A stretch of 64,000 bases of DNA from Azospirillum melinis (GCF_013340935.1 NZ_WHOS01000026.1:1-64000), one strand, 5' to 3'. Positions 16,909 to 25,973 are shown, counted from the first letter of the stretch. The notes: generated by a model from the sequence alone, not told the origin. Translations and numbers: made by a program.

Positions 16909-17196
16909 TCAGACGCCGCGGCGGATTCGGTAGACGAAGACCGTCTTGTGGATTTCGTCGGGCTGGGTTTCATGCGACAGCAGCGCGTTGTCGGTCGTGT
17001 TGCAGAAATGCCTGAAGTCGATGACGGAGGCTGGATCGGTTGCGTAGACCACCAGCTCCTCCCCAGCCTCCATCCCGTTCAGCAGGGCGCGGGTGCGCAG
17101 GATGGGCAACGGGCAATGCAGCCCCTTCACGTCAAGCTCTCTCGCCGGCACCGCGCCCGCTCCACACTGGTTGAGGACAAAATCCTTACTCGACAT
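16909..17196 (-). CDS. TusA-family sulfurtransferase
   Basis: A protein of about 95 residues with the SirA/TusA fold. The catalytic cysteine is in the signature LDVKGLHCPLPILRTR (CPxP motif) near residue 26, which carries persulfide sulfur in this family. ATG 17196 (MSSKDFV) fits the family length better than the longer frame to 17250; the ribosome binding site is weak either way. It precedes the DUF2478-DUF364 gene by 48 bp, unlike the usual tRNA-thiolation context, which suggests sulfur delivery to a metal or molybdenum-type cofactor (inference). Confidence 0.85.
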   Translation of the reverse strand: MSSKDFVLNQCGAGAVPARELDVKGLHCPLPILRTRALLNGMEAGEELVVYATDPASVIDFRHFCNTTDNALLSHETQPDEIHKTVFVYRIRRGV

Positions 17197-17354
17197 GTGA
17201 CTGTAGCCGGTTCGCCTCCGCATCTCCAGACCGGCGGCGGGGGGCCGCATGCGCCGCGGTCGACCCTCGTCCGAAATTTTCCGGTCCCTGCGCTGTTGTA
17301 CGGCGCAATCGCAAGGAATTTGCCCCGAGAAACTTTGACGAAAGGACTGCGGTC

Positions 17355-18395
17355 ATGGCGAAGCGGCCGGGCAGCGATATGAGCGACAAGGTGGTTGTCA
17401 TCACGGGCGCCTCCAGCGGCATCGGTCGGGCGACCGCGCTGGAGTTCGCCAGCCAGGGGGCCGCGGTGATCCTGGCCGCCCGGCGGATGGCGGCCCTGCA
17501 CGAGGTGGCGGAGGAGTGCATCGAGGCCGGCGGCCGCGCCATGGTGGTGCCGACCGACGTGACCGACCAGCGCGCGATGCAGGCTCTGGCCGACCGTGCC
17601 GTCCAGGCTTTCGGCGGCATCGACGTCTGGGTGAACAATGCCGGCGTCATCGCCTTCGGCCGTTTCGAGGACATCCCCGACGAGGTGTTCGAGCAGGTGG
17701 TGCGCACCGACTTCTTCGGCATGGTCCATGGCTGCCGCGCCGTGCTGCCCCATTTCCTCGACCGCGGGGAGGGCATCGTCATCAACACTGCGTCGATGGT
17801 GTCCAACATCGGCCAGCGCTATGCCACCCCCTACACCGCGGCGAAGTTCGCCGTGCGCGGCTTCTCCGAATCCCTGCGGCAGGAACTGGTGGACGAGCCC
17901 GACATCCATGTCTGCATGGTCATGCCGGCCTCCATCGACACCCCGCTGTGGCAGCATGCCGCCAACTACACCGGCCGGGCAATCAAGCCGCTGAACCCGA
18001 TCCACCCACCGGAGGAGGTCGCCGCAGCCATCCTGTCGCTGGCGGCCAATCCCCAGCGCGAGCTGTTCGTCGGCGCCGAGGGGCGTCTCGCCGCCGTTGG
18101 CAATGCCATGGCGCCGCAGATGACCGAGCGAGCGCTCGCTCACACCATTGAGCGCGACATGTTCCAGAACCGCTCCGCCCCCGACACCTCGGGCGGCGTG
18201 CTGACGGCCATGCCGGAATATCAGGGCGCCAGCGGCGGCTGGATGGAGCGGCAGCCGGAGCACGGCAGGGGTAAAGGCCGGGGCAGGGAGGAGGGGCGGG
18301 GGCGTGCCTTCTCCTGGACCAACCTGACCCTGTTCCTGCTGCCGGTGGTGCTGGCCAGCCGCCCTCTGGCGGGCAGGACGATGCGCCACATGTGA
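17355..18395 (+). CDS. SDR-family oxidoreductase with C-terminal membrane segment
   Basis: A 346-residue short-chain dehydrogenase. The NAD(P) motif TGASSGIG is near residue 18, NNAG near 95, and the catalytic Ser-Tyr-Lys set is visible (NTASM and YTAAK). The core ends near residue 250. The tail then holds a Gly/Arg-rich stretch and one hydrophobic segment (LFLLPVVLA), so the enzyme may be membrane-anchored at its C-terminus. The substrate cannot be read from sequence. It is divergent from the TusA-like gene and precedes the yegD-like gene by 107 bp. Confidence 0.88.
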   Translation: MAKRPGSDMSDKVVVITGASSGIGRATALEFASQGAAVILAARRMAALHEVAEECIEAGGRAMVVPTDVTDQRAMQALADRAVQAFGGIDVWVNNAGVIAFGRFEDIPDEVFEQVVRTDFFGMVHGCRAVLPHFLDRGEGIVINTASMVSNIGQRYATPYTAAKFAVRGFSESLRQELVDEPDIHVCMVMPASIDTPLWQHAANYTGRAIKPLNPIHPPEEVAAAILSLAANPQRELFVGAEGRLAAVGNAMAPQMTERALAHTIERDMFQNRSAPDTSGGVLTAMPEYQGASGGWMERQPEHGRGKGRGREEGRGRAFSWTNLTLFLLPVVLASRPLAGRTMRHM

Positions 18396-18502
18396 CGATT
18401 GATCGGCAGGGCGCTTGATCCGGCGGTCCGGAGCCGTTATACGCTCGCCCCTTTTCCGGTGCGGCGGCTGGCCGCACCGGTCATCCGGGCAGGAGGCGGG
18501 AC

Positions 18503-19753
18503 ATGACGGCGTGCGGGCTCGATTTCGGCACCTCGAACACGACGCTGGGCGTACAGGATGCGGACGGCTTCCGGCTGCTGGCGCTGGACGGCACGCGGAC
18601 GACCCTGCCGACCGCGGTGTTCTTCGACTTCGAACATGACCGGACCACCATCGGCCAGGCCGCCATCGACGGCTATGTGTCCGGGGTGGAAGGGCGGCTG
18701 ATGCGCTCGATCAAGTCGATGCTCGGCACCGACCTGATCGATGCCGATACCGCACTCCGCAAGGGCCGCATCAGCTTCCGCGCGGTGATCGGCACCTTCC
18801 TCGATCTGGTGAAGAAGCGGGCGGAGGAGGCGCTGGGCGGGGAACTTGGCGACGTCGTGGTCGGCCGCCCGGTCCATTTCGTCGATGGCGACCCGGCCGG
18901 CGATGCCGCGGCGGAAGAGACGCTGGGCCAGATCGCGCGGGCTGCCGGCTTCCGCAACGTCTCCTTCCAGTTCGAACCCATCGCCGCCGCTCTCGATTAC
19001 GAGCAGCAGGTGGCGGGCGAGGAACTGGCGCTGATCGCCGACATCGGCGGCGGCACCTCCGACTTCTCGGTCGTGCGCATCGGGCCGGCGCGGCGCGGCA
19101 AGGCCGACCGGGCCGGCGACATCCTGGCCAACGACGGCATCCGCGTCGGCGGCACCGATTTCGACCGCGACCTCAGCCTCGCCACCGCCATGCCGGAGCT
19201 GGGGCTGGGCAGCGCCATGAAGCGCGCCGGGCTGCTGGCACCGAAGAGCATCTATTTCGATCTGGCCACCTGGTCGAAGATCAACTTCCTCTACACCGCC
19301 AAGGCGATGGCCGAGCTGGAACGCCTGCAACGCGATTCTGCCGAACCGGAGAAGATCGAGCGCCTGATCGGCGTGGTCGAACACCGCCAGGGCCATGCGC
19401 TGGCGATGGCGGTGGAGCGCACCAAGATCGCCCTGTCCGACCATGAGGCGACGCAGTTGGCGCTGGATTGGGGCGACGGCGATCTGTCGCTGGCCGTCGA
19501 CCGTCCGGCGCTGAACCGCGCCACCGGCTCGCTGGCGGCGCGCATCGGCACGCGCATCCGCGACTGTCTGTCCGATGCAGGCGTGACCGCCGACCGCATC
19601 GACGCGGTGTTCCTGACCGGCGGCTCCACCCTGCTGCCCCAGGTCCGCGCGGCGATCCTGGCCGAGGCGCCCGGCGCGCGGGTGGTGGAAGGCAACATCT
19701 TCGGCTCCGTCGGCCTGGGGCTGACGGTGGAGGCGTTGCGGCGCTACGGATGA
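18503..19753 (+). CDS. Hsp70-family protein, YegD-like
   Basis: A 416-residue actin/Hsp70-fold ATPase resembling YegD. Visible ATPase motifs are phosphate 1 (GLDFGTSNTTLG), phosphate 2 (LIADIGGGTSDFSVV) and the adenosine motif (AVFLTGGSTLLPQ). The DnaK-type substrate-binding domain and lid are absent, which is normal for YegD. The client is unknown. AGGAGG lies 8 bases before the ATG. Its 3' end meets the convergent Mrp gene across a perfect hairpin. Confidence 0.88.
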   Translation: MTACGLDFGTSNTTLGVQDADGFRLLALDGTRTTLPTAVFFDFEHDRTTIGQAAIDGYVSGVEGRLMRSIKSMLGTDLIDADTALRKGRISFRAVIGTFLDLVKKRAEEALGGELGDVVVGRPVHFVDGDPAGDAAAEETLGQIARAAGFRNVSFQFEPIAAALDYEQQVAGEELALIADIGGGTSDFSVVRIGPARRGKADRAGDILANDGIRVGGTDFDRDLSLATAMPELGLGSAMKRAGLLAPKSIYFDLATWSKINFLYTAKAMAELERLQRDSAEPEKIERLIGVVEHRQGHALAMAVERTKIALSDHEATQLALDWGDGDLSLAVDRPALNRATGSLAARIGTRIRDCLSDAGVTADRIDAVFLTGGSTLLPQVRAAILAEAPGARVVEGNIFGSVGLGLTVEALRRYG

Positions 19754-19760
19754 ACGGAAC

Positions 19761-19785
19761 GGGGTGGGAGGTGACCTCCCACCCC
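19761..19785. terminator. bidirectional hairpin between yegD-like gene and apbC
   Basis: GGGGTGGGAGG and its exact complement CCTCCCACCCC flank a TGA loop, giving an 11-bp G/C-rich stem between two convergent stop codons (19753 and 19793). No T-tract. Confidence 0.55.
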
Positions 19786-19792
19786 TGACCGG

Positions 19793-20959
19793 TCACTGCA
19801 CGACGATGCGCGGCGCCGCACGGCCGCCGGTGCCGCCGCCGATCTTCTCCCACAGGCGCGTTGCGATCCGGCGATAGGCCTGGGCATGCTCGGAGTCCGG
19901 CTGCGACACCACGATGGGCTGGCCCTGGTCGGAGGTCTCGCGGATCGACAGGTGGAGCGGGATCTCGCCGAGGAACTCCATGCCCAGATCGTCGGCTTCC
20001 TTGCGGGCGCCGCCGTGGCTGAAGATGTCGGTGCGGTGGCCGCAGTTGGGGCAGCAGAAATAGCTCATGTTCTCGATGATGCCCAGCACGGGCACATCGA
20101 CGCGGCGGAACATGTTCAGCCCCTTGCGGGCATCCAGCAGGGCTATGTCCTGCGGTGTGGAGACGATCACCGCACCCGCAAGCGGAACCTGTTGGGCCAT
20201 GGTCAGCTGGGCGTCGCCGGTGCCCGGCGGCATGTCCACCACCAGCACGTCGAGGGTGCCCCAGTTCACGTCGCGCAGCATCTGCTGCAACGCGCTCATC
20301 ACCATCGGTCCGCGCCAGATCATCGGCGTGTCCTCGGCCACCAGGAAGCCCATGGACATCACCTTGACGCCGAAATTCTCCATCGGCTCCAGGCGCTTGC
20401 CGTCGGGGCTGTTCGGCCGGCCGGCGATGCCCATCATGCGCGGCATCGACGGGCCGTAGATGTCGGCATCGAGCAGGCCGACCTTCAGCCCGTTCGCCGC
20501 CAGCGCCAGCGCCAGGTTGGCCGAGGTGGTCGACTTGCCGACGCCGCCCTTGCCGGACGCCACCGCGACGATGGCCTTCACACCGGGGACCAGCGGCTTC
20601 TGCGGATCGTTCTGCGGGGCACCGCCATGGGAGTGCCCGTGGGAATGACCATGCGAGTGGCCATGCCCGCCGTGCGAGTGGCCCTGCTGCGGCGCCGCCT
20701 GGGGGGCGGCGCGGTGGGCGGTGAGCACGGCGGTGACCGAAAGGACGCCGGGCAGGGCATCGACCGCCTTTTCGGCGGCGTGGCGCAGGGGTTCGGCCTG
20801 CGCGCCGCGCTTGGGGTCCACTTCGATGGAAAAAGCGACATGCCCGTCGCGCACCACGAGGCCCGACAACATGCCCAAACTGACGATGTCGCCGCCCCGG
20901 TCCGGGTCGATGACGGTCTTCAGCGCCTGCATGACTTGAGCTTCGCTGATCTGCGCCAT
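19793..20959 (-). CDS. apbC: Mrp/ApbC iron-sulfur cluster carrier ATPase with His-rich linker
   Basis: A 388-residue P-loop ATPase of the Mrp/NBP35 family that binds and transfers Fe-S clusters. Residues about 5-85 are a MIP18/DUF59 domain. A linker at about 97-117 is dominated by His-Ser-His-Gly repeats. The ATPase domain follows with the deviant Walker A VASGKGGVGKST and the cluster-binding CPNC motif (FCCPNCGHRTDIF) near 310. The His-rich linker is unusual and could bind Ni, Zn or Fe. It is divergent from hflK. Confidence 0.93.
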   Translation of the reverse strand: MAQISEAQVMQALKTVIDPDRGGDIVSLGMLSGLVVRDGHVAFSIEVDPKRGAQAEPLRHAAEKAVDALPGVLSVTAVLTAHRAAPQAAPQQGHSHGGHGHSHGHSHGHSHGGAPQNDPQKPLVPGVKAIVAVASGKGGVGKSTTSANLALALAANGLKVGLLDADIYGPSMPRMMGIAGRPNSPDGKRLEPMENFGVKVMSMGFLVAEDTPMIWRGPMVMSALQQMLRDVNWGTLDVLVVDMPPGTGDAQLTMAQQVPLAGAVIVSTPQDIALLDARKGLNMFRRVDVPVLGIIENMSYFCCPNCGHRTDIFSHGGARKEADDLGMEFLGEIPLHLSIRETSDQGQPIVVSQPDSEHAQAYRRIATRLWEKIGGGTGGRAAPRIVVQ

Positions 20960-21131
20960 GGTTGAAAACTCCGCTGTCTTCCCGATATTGGCGGATATCC
21001 GTTGGTGGAATCCTTGCCGAAGGGTATGGGGGACTATAGGACCGACGGACGAGATCGGTAAAGGGATGCGCGGGGCTTAAGCCATTGCGCTTCCACATGA
21101 TGGGACGAATCGCAGAGGGGGACTGAGTCGG

Positions 21132-22385
21132 ATGCCGTGGAACAATCAAGGTGGGGGCGGAGGTGGCGGCCCCTGGGGTCCCCCGCCGGGCAACAACGGC
21201 CCGGGCAACCCGTGGGGCCGTCCCCAGGGCGGAGGAAATGGCGGCGGTGGCGGTGGCCCGCAGCCTCCCGACCTTGAGGATCTTCTGCGGCGGAGCCAGG
21301 ACCGCCTGCGGCGTGCCATGCCCGGCGGCTTCGGCAGCGGCCGCGGCGTGGCGCTGGTCGCCGGCGTGCTCGGCCTGATCTGGCTCGCCAGCGGCATCTA
21401 CCGCGTCGAGGCGGACGAGCAGGGCGTCGTCATGCGCTTCGGCGAGTGGACCCGCACCGAACAACCCGGCCTGCGCTATCGCCTGCCGTCGCCGATCGAG
21501 ACGGTGCTGCTGCCCAAGGTGACTCGCGTCAACCGCATCGAGGTCGGTTACCGGTCCTCCGTCGGCGGCGGCCGCAACGACCGCGACGTACCGGACGAGT
21601 CGCTGATGCTGACCGGCGACGAGAACATCGTCGACATCGACTTCACGGTGTTCTGGGTCATCAAGGACGCCGGCAACTTCCTGTTCAAGATCCGCGAGCC
21701 GGAAGTGACGGTGAAGAAGGCCGCCGAAAGCGCCATGCGCGAGGTCATCGGCCGCACCGACCTGCAGCCCGCCCTGACCGAGGCCCGACAGCAGATCGAA
21801 ACCTCGACCCGCCAGCTTCTCCAGACCATGCTGGACGAGTATCAGGCCGGCATCGAAATCACCCAGGTGCAGTTGCAGAAGGCCGATCCGCCGCAGCCGG
21901 TCATCGACGCGTTCAACGACGTGCAGCGTGCCCGCGCCGACCGCGAACGCGCCCGCAACGAGGCGGAAGCCTACCGCAACGACATCATCCCGCGCGCCCG
22001 CGGCGAGGCGGAGCGGCTGGTTCAGGAGGCTTCCGCCTACCGCGAGCAGGTGGTCAGCCTGGCGCAGGGCGACGCCGACCGCTTCCGCAAGGTTTACGAG
22101 GCTTATGCGCTGAGCAAGGACGTCACGTCCAAGCGCATGTATCTGGAGACCATGGAGGAGATCTTCCGCGGCCGGAACAAGATCATCGTCGAGGGTTCGG
22201 CGCAGAACGTCGTTCCCTATCTGCCGCTGAACCAGCTGGCCCCGAATGCCACGCCGGTTCCGCAGCAGCAGGCGCCGCGCCAGGCCCCGTCCAACCAGGG
22301 CGGCAACCAGGGGGGCGCGCGGTCCGGCACGCAGACGCAGCCGCTGTCCGCGCTGCCCCAGAATCCGTCAATGTCCGGCCAGTGA
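21132..22385 (+). CDS. hflK: FtsH protease modulator HflK
   Basis: A 417-residue membrane protein of the SPFH/band 7 superfamily. It has a very Gly/Pro-rich cytoplasmic N-terminus (about 1-45), one membrane helix (about 75-92, VALVAGVLGLIWLASGIY), the SPFH domain (about 95-290, beginning VEADEQGVVMRFGEWTRT) and a Gln/Pro-rich tail. With HflC it forms a periplasmic-side cage around FtsH and limits degradation of membrane proteins. hflC starts 13 bp downstream. Confidence 0.96.
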   Translation: MPWNNQGGGGGGGPWGPPPGNNGPGNPWGRPQGGGNGGGGGGPQPPDLEDLLRRSQDRLRRAMPGGFGSGRGVALVAGVLGLIWLASGIYRVEADEQGVVMRFGEWTRTEQPGLRYRLPSPIETVLLPKVTRVNRIEVGYRSSVGGGRNDRDVPDESLMLTGDENIVDIDFTVFWVIKDAGNFLFKIREPEVTVKKAAESAMREVIGRTDLQPALTEARQQIETSTRQLLQTMLDEYQAGIEITQVQLQKADPPQPVIDAFNDVQRARADRERARNEAEAYRNDIIPRARGEAERLVQEASAYREQVVSLAQGDADRFRKVYEAYALSKDVTSKRMYLETMEEIFRGRNKIIVEGSAQNVVPYLPLNQLAPNATPVPQQQAPRQAPSNQGGNQGGARSGTQTQPLSALPQNPSMSGQ

Positions 22386-22398
22386 GGAGGATCGCATC

Positions 22399-23334
22399 AT
22401 GAAACGCACCCTCGCCATCGCCGGTATCGCCATCGTCGCCCTCGGCGTCGTCGCGTCGTCCGCCCTGTTCACCGTCAACGAGGCCCAGCAGGCGCTCGTC
22501 CTGCAGTTCGGCGAGCCGCGCCGGGTGATCCAGGATCCGGGCCTGAAGGTGAAGATCCCGTTCATCCAGGAGGTCCGGCTGCTCGACCGCCGCGTCCTCG
22601 ACCTCGACCCGCCGGTGGAGCAGGTCATCCTGGCCGACCAGAAGCGCCTGGATGTCGATGCCTTCGCCCGCTACCGCATCCACGATCCGCTGCGCTTCTA
22701 CCAGACCGCCGGGACCGAGGCGGTGGCCGAAACCCGCCTGAACTCCATCGTCAATTCGGCCCTGCGCCGCGTGCTCGGCAACGTCACGGTGCTGGCCGTC
22801 CTGTCGGACGAACGTGCCCGCATCATGACCGACATCAAGGGGCAGGTGAACGACGAGGCCAAGCGCTTCGGCATCGAGATCGTCGATGTCCGCATCCGCC
22901 GCGCCGACCTGCCGGAGGAGACCAGCCAGTCGATCTTCGCCCGGATGCGCTCCGAACGCGAACGCGAAGCGTCCGAGGCCCGCGCCCAGGGTCAGGAGCA
23001 GTCGCAGCAGATCAAGTCGCGCGCCGAACGCGAGCGCACGGTCATCATCGCCGAGGCCCAGCGCGATGCGCAGATCCTGCGCGGTGAAGGCGACAACAGC
23101 GCGTTGAAGCTGATCGCCGATGCGACCTCGCAGGACCCCGCCTTCTACGGCTTCTACCGGTCGCTTGAGGCCTATCGGAAGTCGCTGAACGGCAACGACA
23201 CCACCATGGTGCTGTCGCCGACCGGCGAGTTCTTCCGTTACTTCAACGGCGCCGGCCCGCAGGTCGGCGGTGGTGCTCCCGCACCGGCTCCGGCAGCGGC
23301 TCCGGCCCCCGCGCCGGCCGCTCCGGCGCAGTAA
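22399..23334 (+). CDS. hflC: FtsH protease modulator HflC
   Basis: A protein of about 311 residues, the partner of HflK: an N-terminal signal-anchor helix (about 4-24), an SPFH domain (about 25-250, FTVNEAQQALVLQFGEPRRV) with a long charged coiled coil, and an Ala/Pro-rich C-terminal tail. GAGGAGG at 22384-22390 fixes the ATG at 22399. The gene lies 13 bp behind hflK and is clearly co-transcribed. Confidence 0.96.
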   Translation: MKRTLAIAGIAIVALGVVASSALFTVNEAQQALVLQFGEPRRVIQDPGLKVKIPFIQEVRLLDRRVLDLDPPVEQVILADQKRLDVDAFARYRIHDPLRFYQTAGTEAVAETRLNSIVNSALRRVLGNVTVLAVLSDERARIMTDIKGQVNDEAKRFGIEIVDVRIRRADLPEETSQSIFARMRSEREREASEARAQGQEQSQQIKSRAERERTVIIAEAQRDAQILRGEGDNSALKLIADATSQDPAFYGFYRSLEAYRKSLNGNDTTMVLSPTGEFFRYFNGAGPQVGGGAPAPAPAAAPAPAPAAPAQ

Positions 23335-23360
23335 CGCCGCGCCACAGGTTCGAAACCGCT

Positions 23361-23397
23361 TGCGGCCGGATTGGGGTTTTTCCCCGGTCCGGCCGCA
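23361..23397 (+). terminator. strong hairpin after hflC
   Basis: TGCGGCCGGA and its exact complement TCCGGCCGCA form a 10-bp stem; the loop contains a second GGGG/CCCC stem around TTTTT. It starts 27 bp after the hflC stop. There is no T-tract after the stem, so it may attenuate or protect the transcript before degP. Confidence 0.5.
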
Positions 23398-23601
23398 GTG
23401 CTGTCGGGCCGGGCGAGCCGGTGGAGCGACGGTCCGCAGCAAGAGTTCAAAAGAAAACTCCGGCCTTAAGTTTTCCACTGGTGCCGACTGGACCGGCACG
23501 CCATCTTGCGGCCATACTCTTGGCCCAACACATATATGGCCCAGAACTGGGCGGCCGCTCCCGTCCATGGAATCGGCCGGACGTCTGGTAGGGAGAGCAC
23601 G

Positions 23602-25185
23602 TTGATTCGCATACCCAACTTCGAACCCGCCACGCGCGGTGCCGTGGCCGAGGCCCGGCCTCGCAAGGCGGGCGTCCGGCCGCTGGTCGCCGCAATCGTC
23701 TGGGGCATGACGTCGGTCATGGCCGGCGGCGCCGTGATGGGCGGCATCGCTGCCGCGCCGGCCCAGGCCCAGGCGGCGACGCCGAACCGCAATGCGCCCG
23801 GCAGCTTCGCCGATCTGGCGGAAAAGCTGCTGCCGGCGGTCGTCAACATCTCCACCAGCCAGAACGCGCCGCAGCGTCCGCAGGGCCAGCGGCCGGAGAT
23901 CCCGCAGTTCCCGCCGGGCTCGCCCTTCGAGGATTTCTTCAAGGACTTCTTCGACCGCCAGCAGCAGCAGGACCAGCCGCAGCGCAAGGCGACGTCGCTC
24001 GGTTCCGGCTTCATCATCGACGCCAAGAACGGCTATGTGGTCACCAACAACCACGTCGTTCAGGACGCCGACGAGATCACCGTCATCCTGCAGGATGATA
24101 CCAACATCAAGGCGGAGCTGGTCGGCAAGGACAGCAAGACCGATCTTGCCCTGCTGAAGATCAAGACCAGCCACCCGCTGGTCGCCGTGCCCTTCGGCGA
24201 CAGCGACGCCATGCGCGTCGGCGACTGGGTGCTGGCCATCGGCAACCCGTTCGGCCTGGGCGGGTCGGTCACCGCCGGCATCATCTCGGCGCGTCAGCGC
24301 AACATCGACGCCGGCCCGTACGACGATTTCCTCCAGACCGACGCCTCGATCAACCGCGGCAATTCCGGCGGCCCGATGTTCAACCTGAACGGTGAGGTCA
24401 TCGGCATCAACACCGCCATTTTCTCGCCATCAGGCGGGTCGGTCGGCATCGGCTTCGCCATTCCGTCCAACCTCGCCAAGCAGGTGGTGGCGCAGCTGAA
24501 GGACTATGGCAAGACCCGCCGCGGCTGGCTGGGTGTGCGCATCCAGGCGGTCACGCCGGAGATCGCCGAAAGCCTGGGCCTGCCCGGCCACAAGGGCGCG
24601 CTGGTCGCCTCCGTCACCCCCGATGGCCCGGCCGCCAAGGGCGGCATCCAGGCCGGCGATGTCGTGACCAAGTTCGACGGCCGCGAAATCGACGAGATGC
24701 GCCGCCTGCCCCGCGTCGTCGCCGAAACCTCCATCGACAAGGCCGTTCCGGTCGAAGTGTGGCGCAAGGGCAAGTCGCAGACCGTCCAGGTCAAGGTCGG
24801 CGAGCTTGAGGCCGCGGAGGAGCAGGGTCTGCTCGCCGCCGGTCCGGACGAGAAGCAGCAGCCGAAGGACAAGGCCCCGGCCCAGAAGCCGACCGAATCC
24901 CTCGGCATGAAGCTGACCGCCATCACCCCGGAACTGCGCCAGCAGTACGAGATCAAGCCCGACATGAAGGGCGTGGTCATCACCGACGTGGTGAGCAACT
25001 CCACCGCGGCGGAAAAGGGACTGCGCGCTGGCGACGTCATCATCGAGGTCGGCCAGGAAGAGGTCCGCAAGCCCGAGGACGTGACCGCCAAGGTCCAGAA
25101 GGCCAAGGAGCAGAGCAAGAAGTCGGTGCTGCTGCTGGTCGATCGCAAGGGCGATTTGCGCTTTGTGGCGATCCCGCTCAGCTGA
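23602..25185 (+). CDS. degP: periplasmic serine protease Do/DegP
   Basis: A protein of about 527 residues of the HtrA family, which degrades or chaperones misfolded envelope proteins. It has a long signal peptide (about 20-55, cleavage near AQAQA), a trypsin-like domain with the catalytic triad His (TNNHVVQ), Asp (KTDLALL) and Ser (GNSGGPMFN), and two PDZ domains (about 300-390 and 430-520). TTG 23602 is chosen because GGGAG lies 6 bases before it; the frame is open further upstream but has no better start. It lies 268 bp behind hflC, so it may have its own promoter. An intrinsic terminator follows. Confidence 0.94.
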   Translation: MIRIPNFEPATRGAVAEARPRKAGVRPLVAAIVWGMTSVMAGGAVMGGIAAAPAQAQAATPNRNAPGSFADLAEKLLPAVVNISTSQNAPQRPQGQRPEIPQFPPGSPFEDFFKDFFDRQQQQDQPQRKATSLGSGFIIDAKNGYVVTNNHVVQDADEITVILQDDTNIKAELVGKDSKTDLALLKIKTSHPLVAVPFGDSDAMRVGDWVLAIGNPFGLGGSVTAGIISARQRNIDAGPYDDFLQTDASINRGNSGGPMFNLNGEVIGINTAIFSPSGGSVGIGFAIPSNLAKQVVAQLKDYGKTRRGWLGVRIQAVTPEIAESLGLPGHKGALVASVTPDGPAAKGGIQAGDVVTKFDGREIDEMRRLPRVVAETSIDKAVPVEVWRKGKSQTVQVKVGELEAAEEQGLLAAGPDEKQQPKDKAPAQKPTESLGMKLTAITPELRQQYEIKPDMKGVVITDVVSNSTAAEKGLRAGDVIIEVGQEEVRKPEDVTAKVQKAKEQSKKSVLLLVDRKGDLRFVAIPLS

Positions 25186-25206
25186 TCGCCCGCGGGCAAT
25201 GAAGAA

Positions 25207-25238
25207 GGGCGCTGGCGGGAAACCGCCGGCGCCCTTTT
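25207..25238 (+). terminator. intrinsic terminator of degP
   Basis: GGGCGCTGGCGG (25207-25218) pairs with CCGCCGGCGCCC (25223-25234; one G-T pair) around a GAAA tetraloop and is followed by TTTT. It lies 22 bp after the degP stop. Confidence 0.8.
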
Positions 25239-25275
25239 CGTTTGTGGACAGTGGGAGAAGGAGCTTGCTGCGCGC

Positions 25276-25449
25276 CTATGCTCCGTCCAGCAGCATCGCC
25301 AGGGCGACGACGCCGGCGAGCAAGGCGCACAGGGTGGCGACGATGGCGAGGCTGCGCAGGTACTGGAGGAATTCGCCCTGTTTCCAGGCACTGCGTCCCA
25401 GCAGCACAAGATAGCCCGCCATGGCGGCGGCGATGATCTGCCAGCCCAT
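25276..25449 (-). CDS. small membrane protein (57 aa)
   Basis: A 57-residue protein starting MGWQIIAAAMAGYLVLLG with two hydrophobic segments (about 5-18 and 35-54) joined by a short charged loop (RSAWKQGEF). GAGGACAGG lies just before the ATG at 25449. It is convergent with degP. I do not recognise the family; the helical hairpin suggests an inner-membrane protein. Confidence 0.6.
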   Translation of the reverse strand: MGWQIIAAAMAGYLVLLGRSAWKQGEFLQYLRSLAIVATLCALLAGVVALAMLLDGA

Positions 25450-25973
25450 CCTGTCCTCATCCTCTCTCCGCTTGGTGGCGGAAGCCGGTCGAAATGCGCA
25501 TGCGCGGCCGGGCAAGGTCAAGGCTACGACGATGGCGGCAGCCTCTTCTATGCCGAAAGTACGGATGATCCATTCGGGGTATCTGTTGGCGTCATCCCGT
25601 CGGCAGTGATCGGAGCAACCCGGTGTGAGAATTTTGCGGCATTGATTGCTTAGGAGATACGCTCATACGCAAATAAGTGGTGGTTAACAAAACAGTTAAC
25701 GCCTTTGCGCATAACAATGTTCGCTGCTGTGATATCTTTGGATCCGGAAATCTTGGAGAGGCTTTGCGCATATGCCCAATGCGTTCTTCTTTTAACTCCG
25801 GAGAGTGGTACCGTAGGACACGACACGGGGGTAACCTCCCCCTAAATAACGGCCTGCCGAAGCTATCGAGGGGTAATCGCCGAATCGCCAATGCGTCGGG
25901 ACCTTCCTCTGTACAACGGCCTTCATCCTGGCCACGACGTCATGACGATCGACTAAAATTGCGGGAGCGGACG
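25450..25973 (+). other. 524-bp intergenic region upstream of the LuxR-type regulator
   Basis: No gene is supported here. The region is more AT-rich than its surroundings. It holds a GTTAAC-AAAACA-GTTAAC repeat (25683-25700) and a G5/C5 hairpin around TAACCT near 25829-25844. It is probably a long control region or 5' leader for the gene at 25974; a small RNA cannot be excluded. Confidence 0.5.

Noticed and set aside
25683..25700. CtrA-like site before the LuxR-type regulator
   Set aside because: The two TTAA boxes are 8 bp apart, while the CtrA consensus needs 7.
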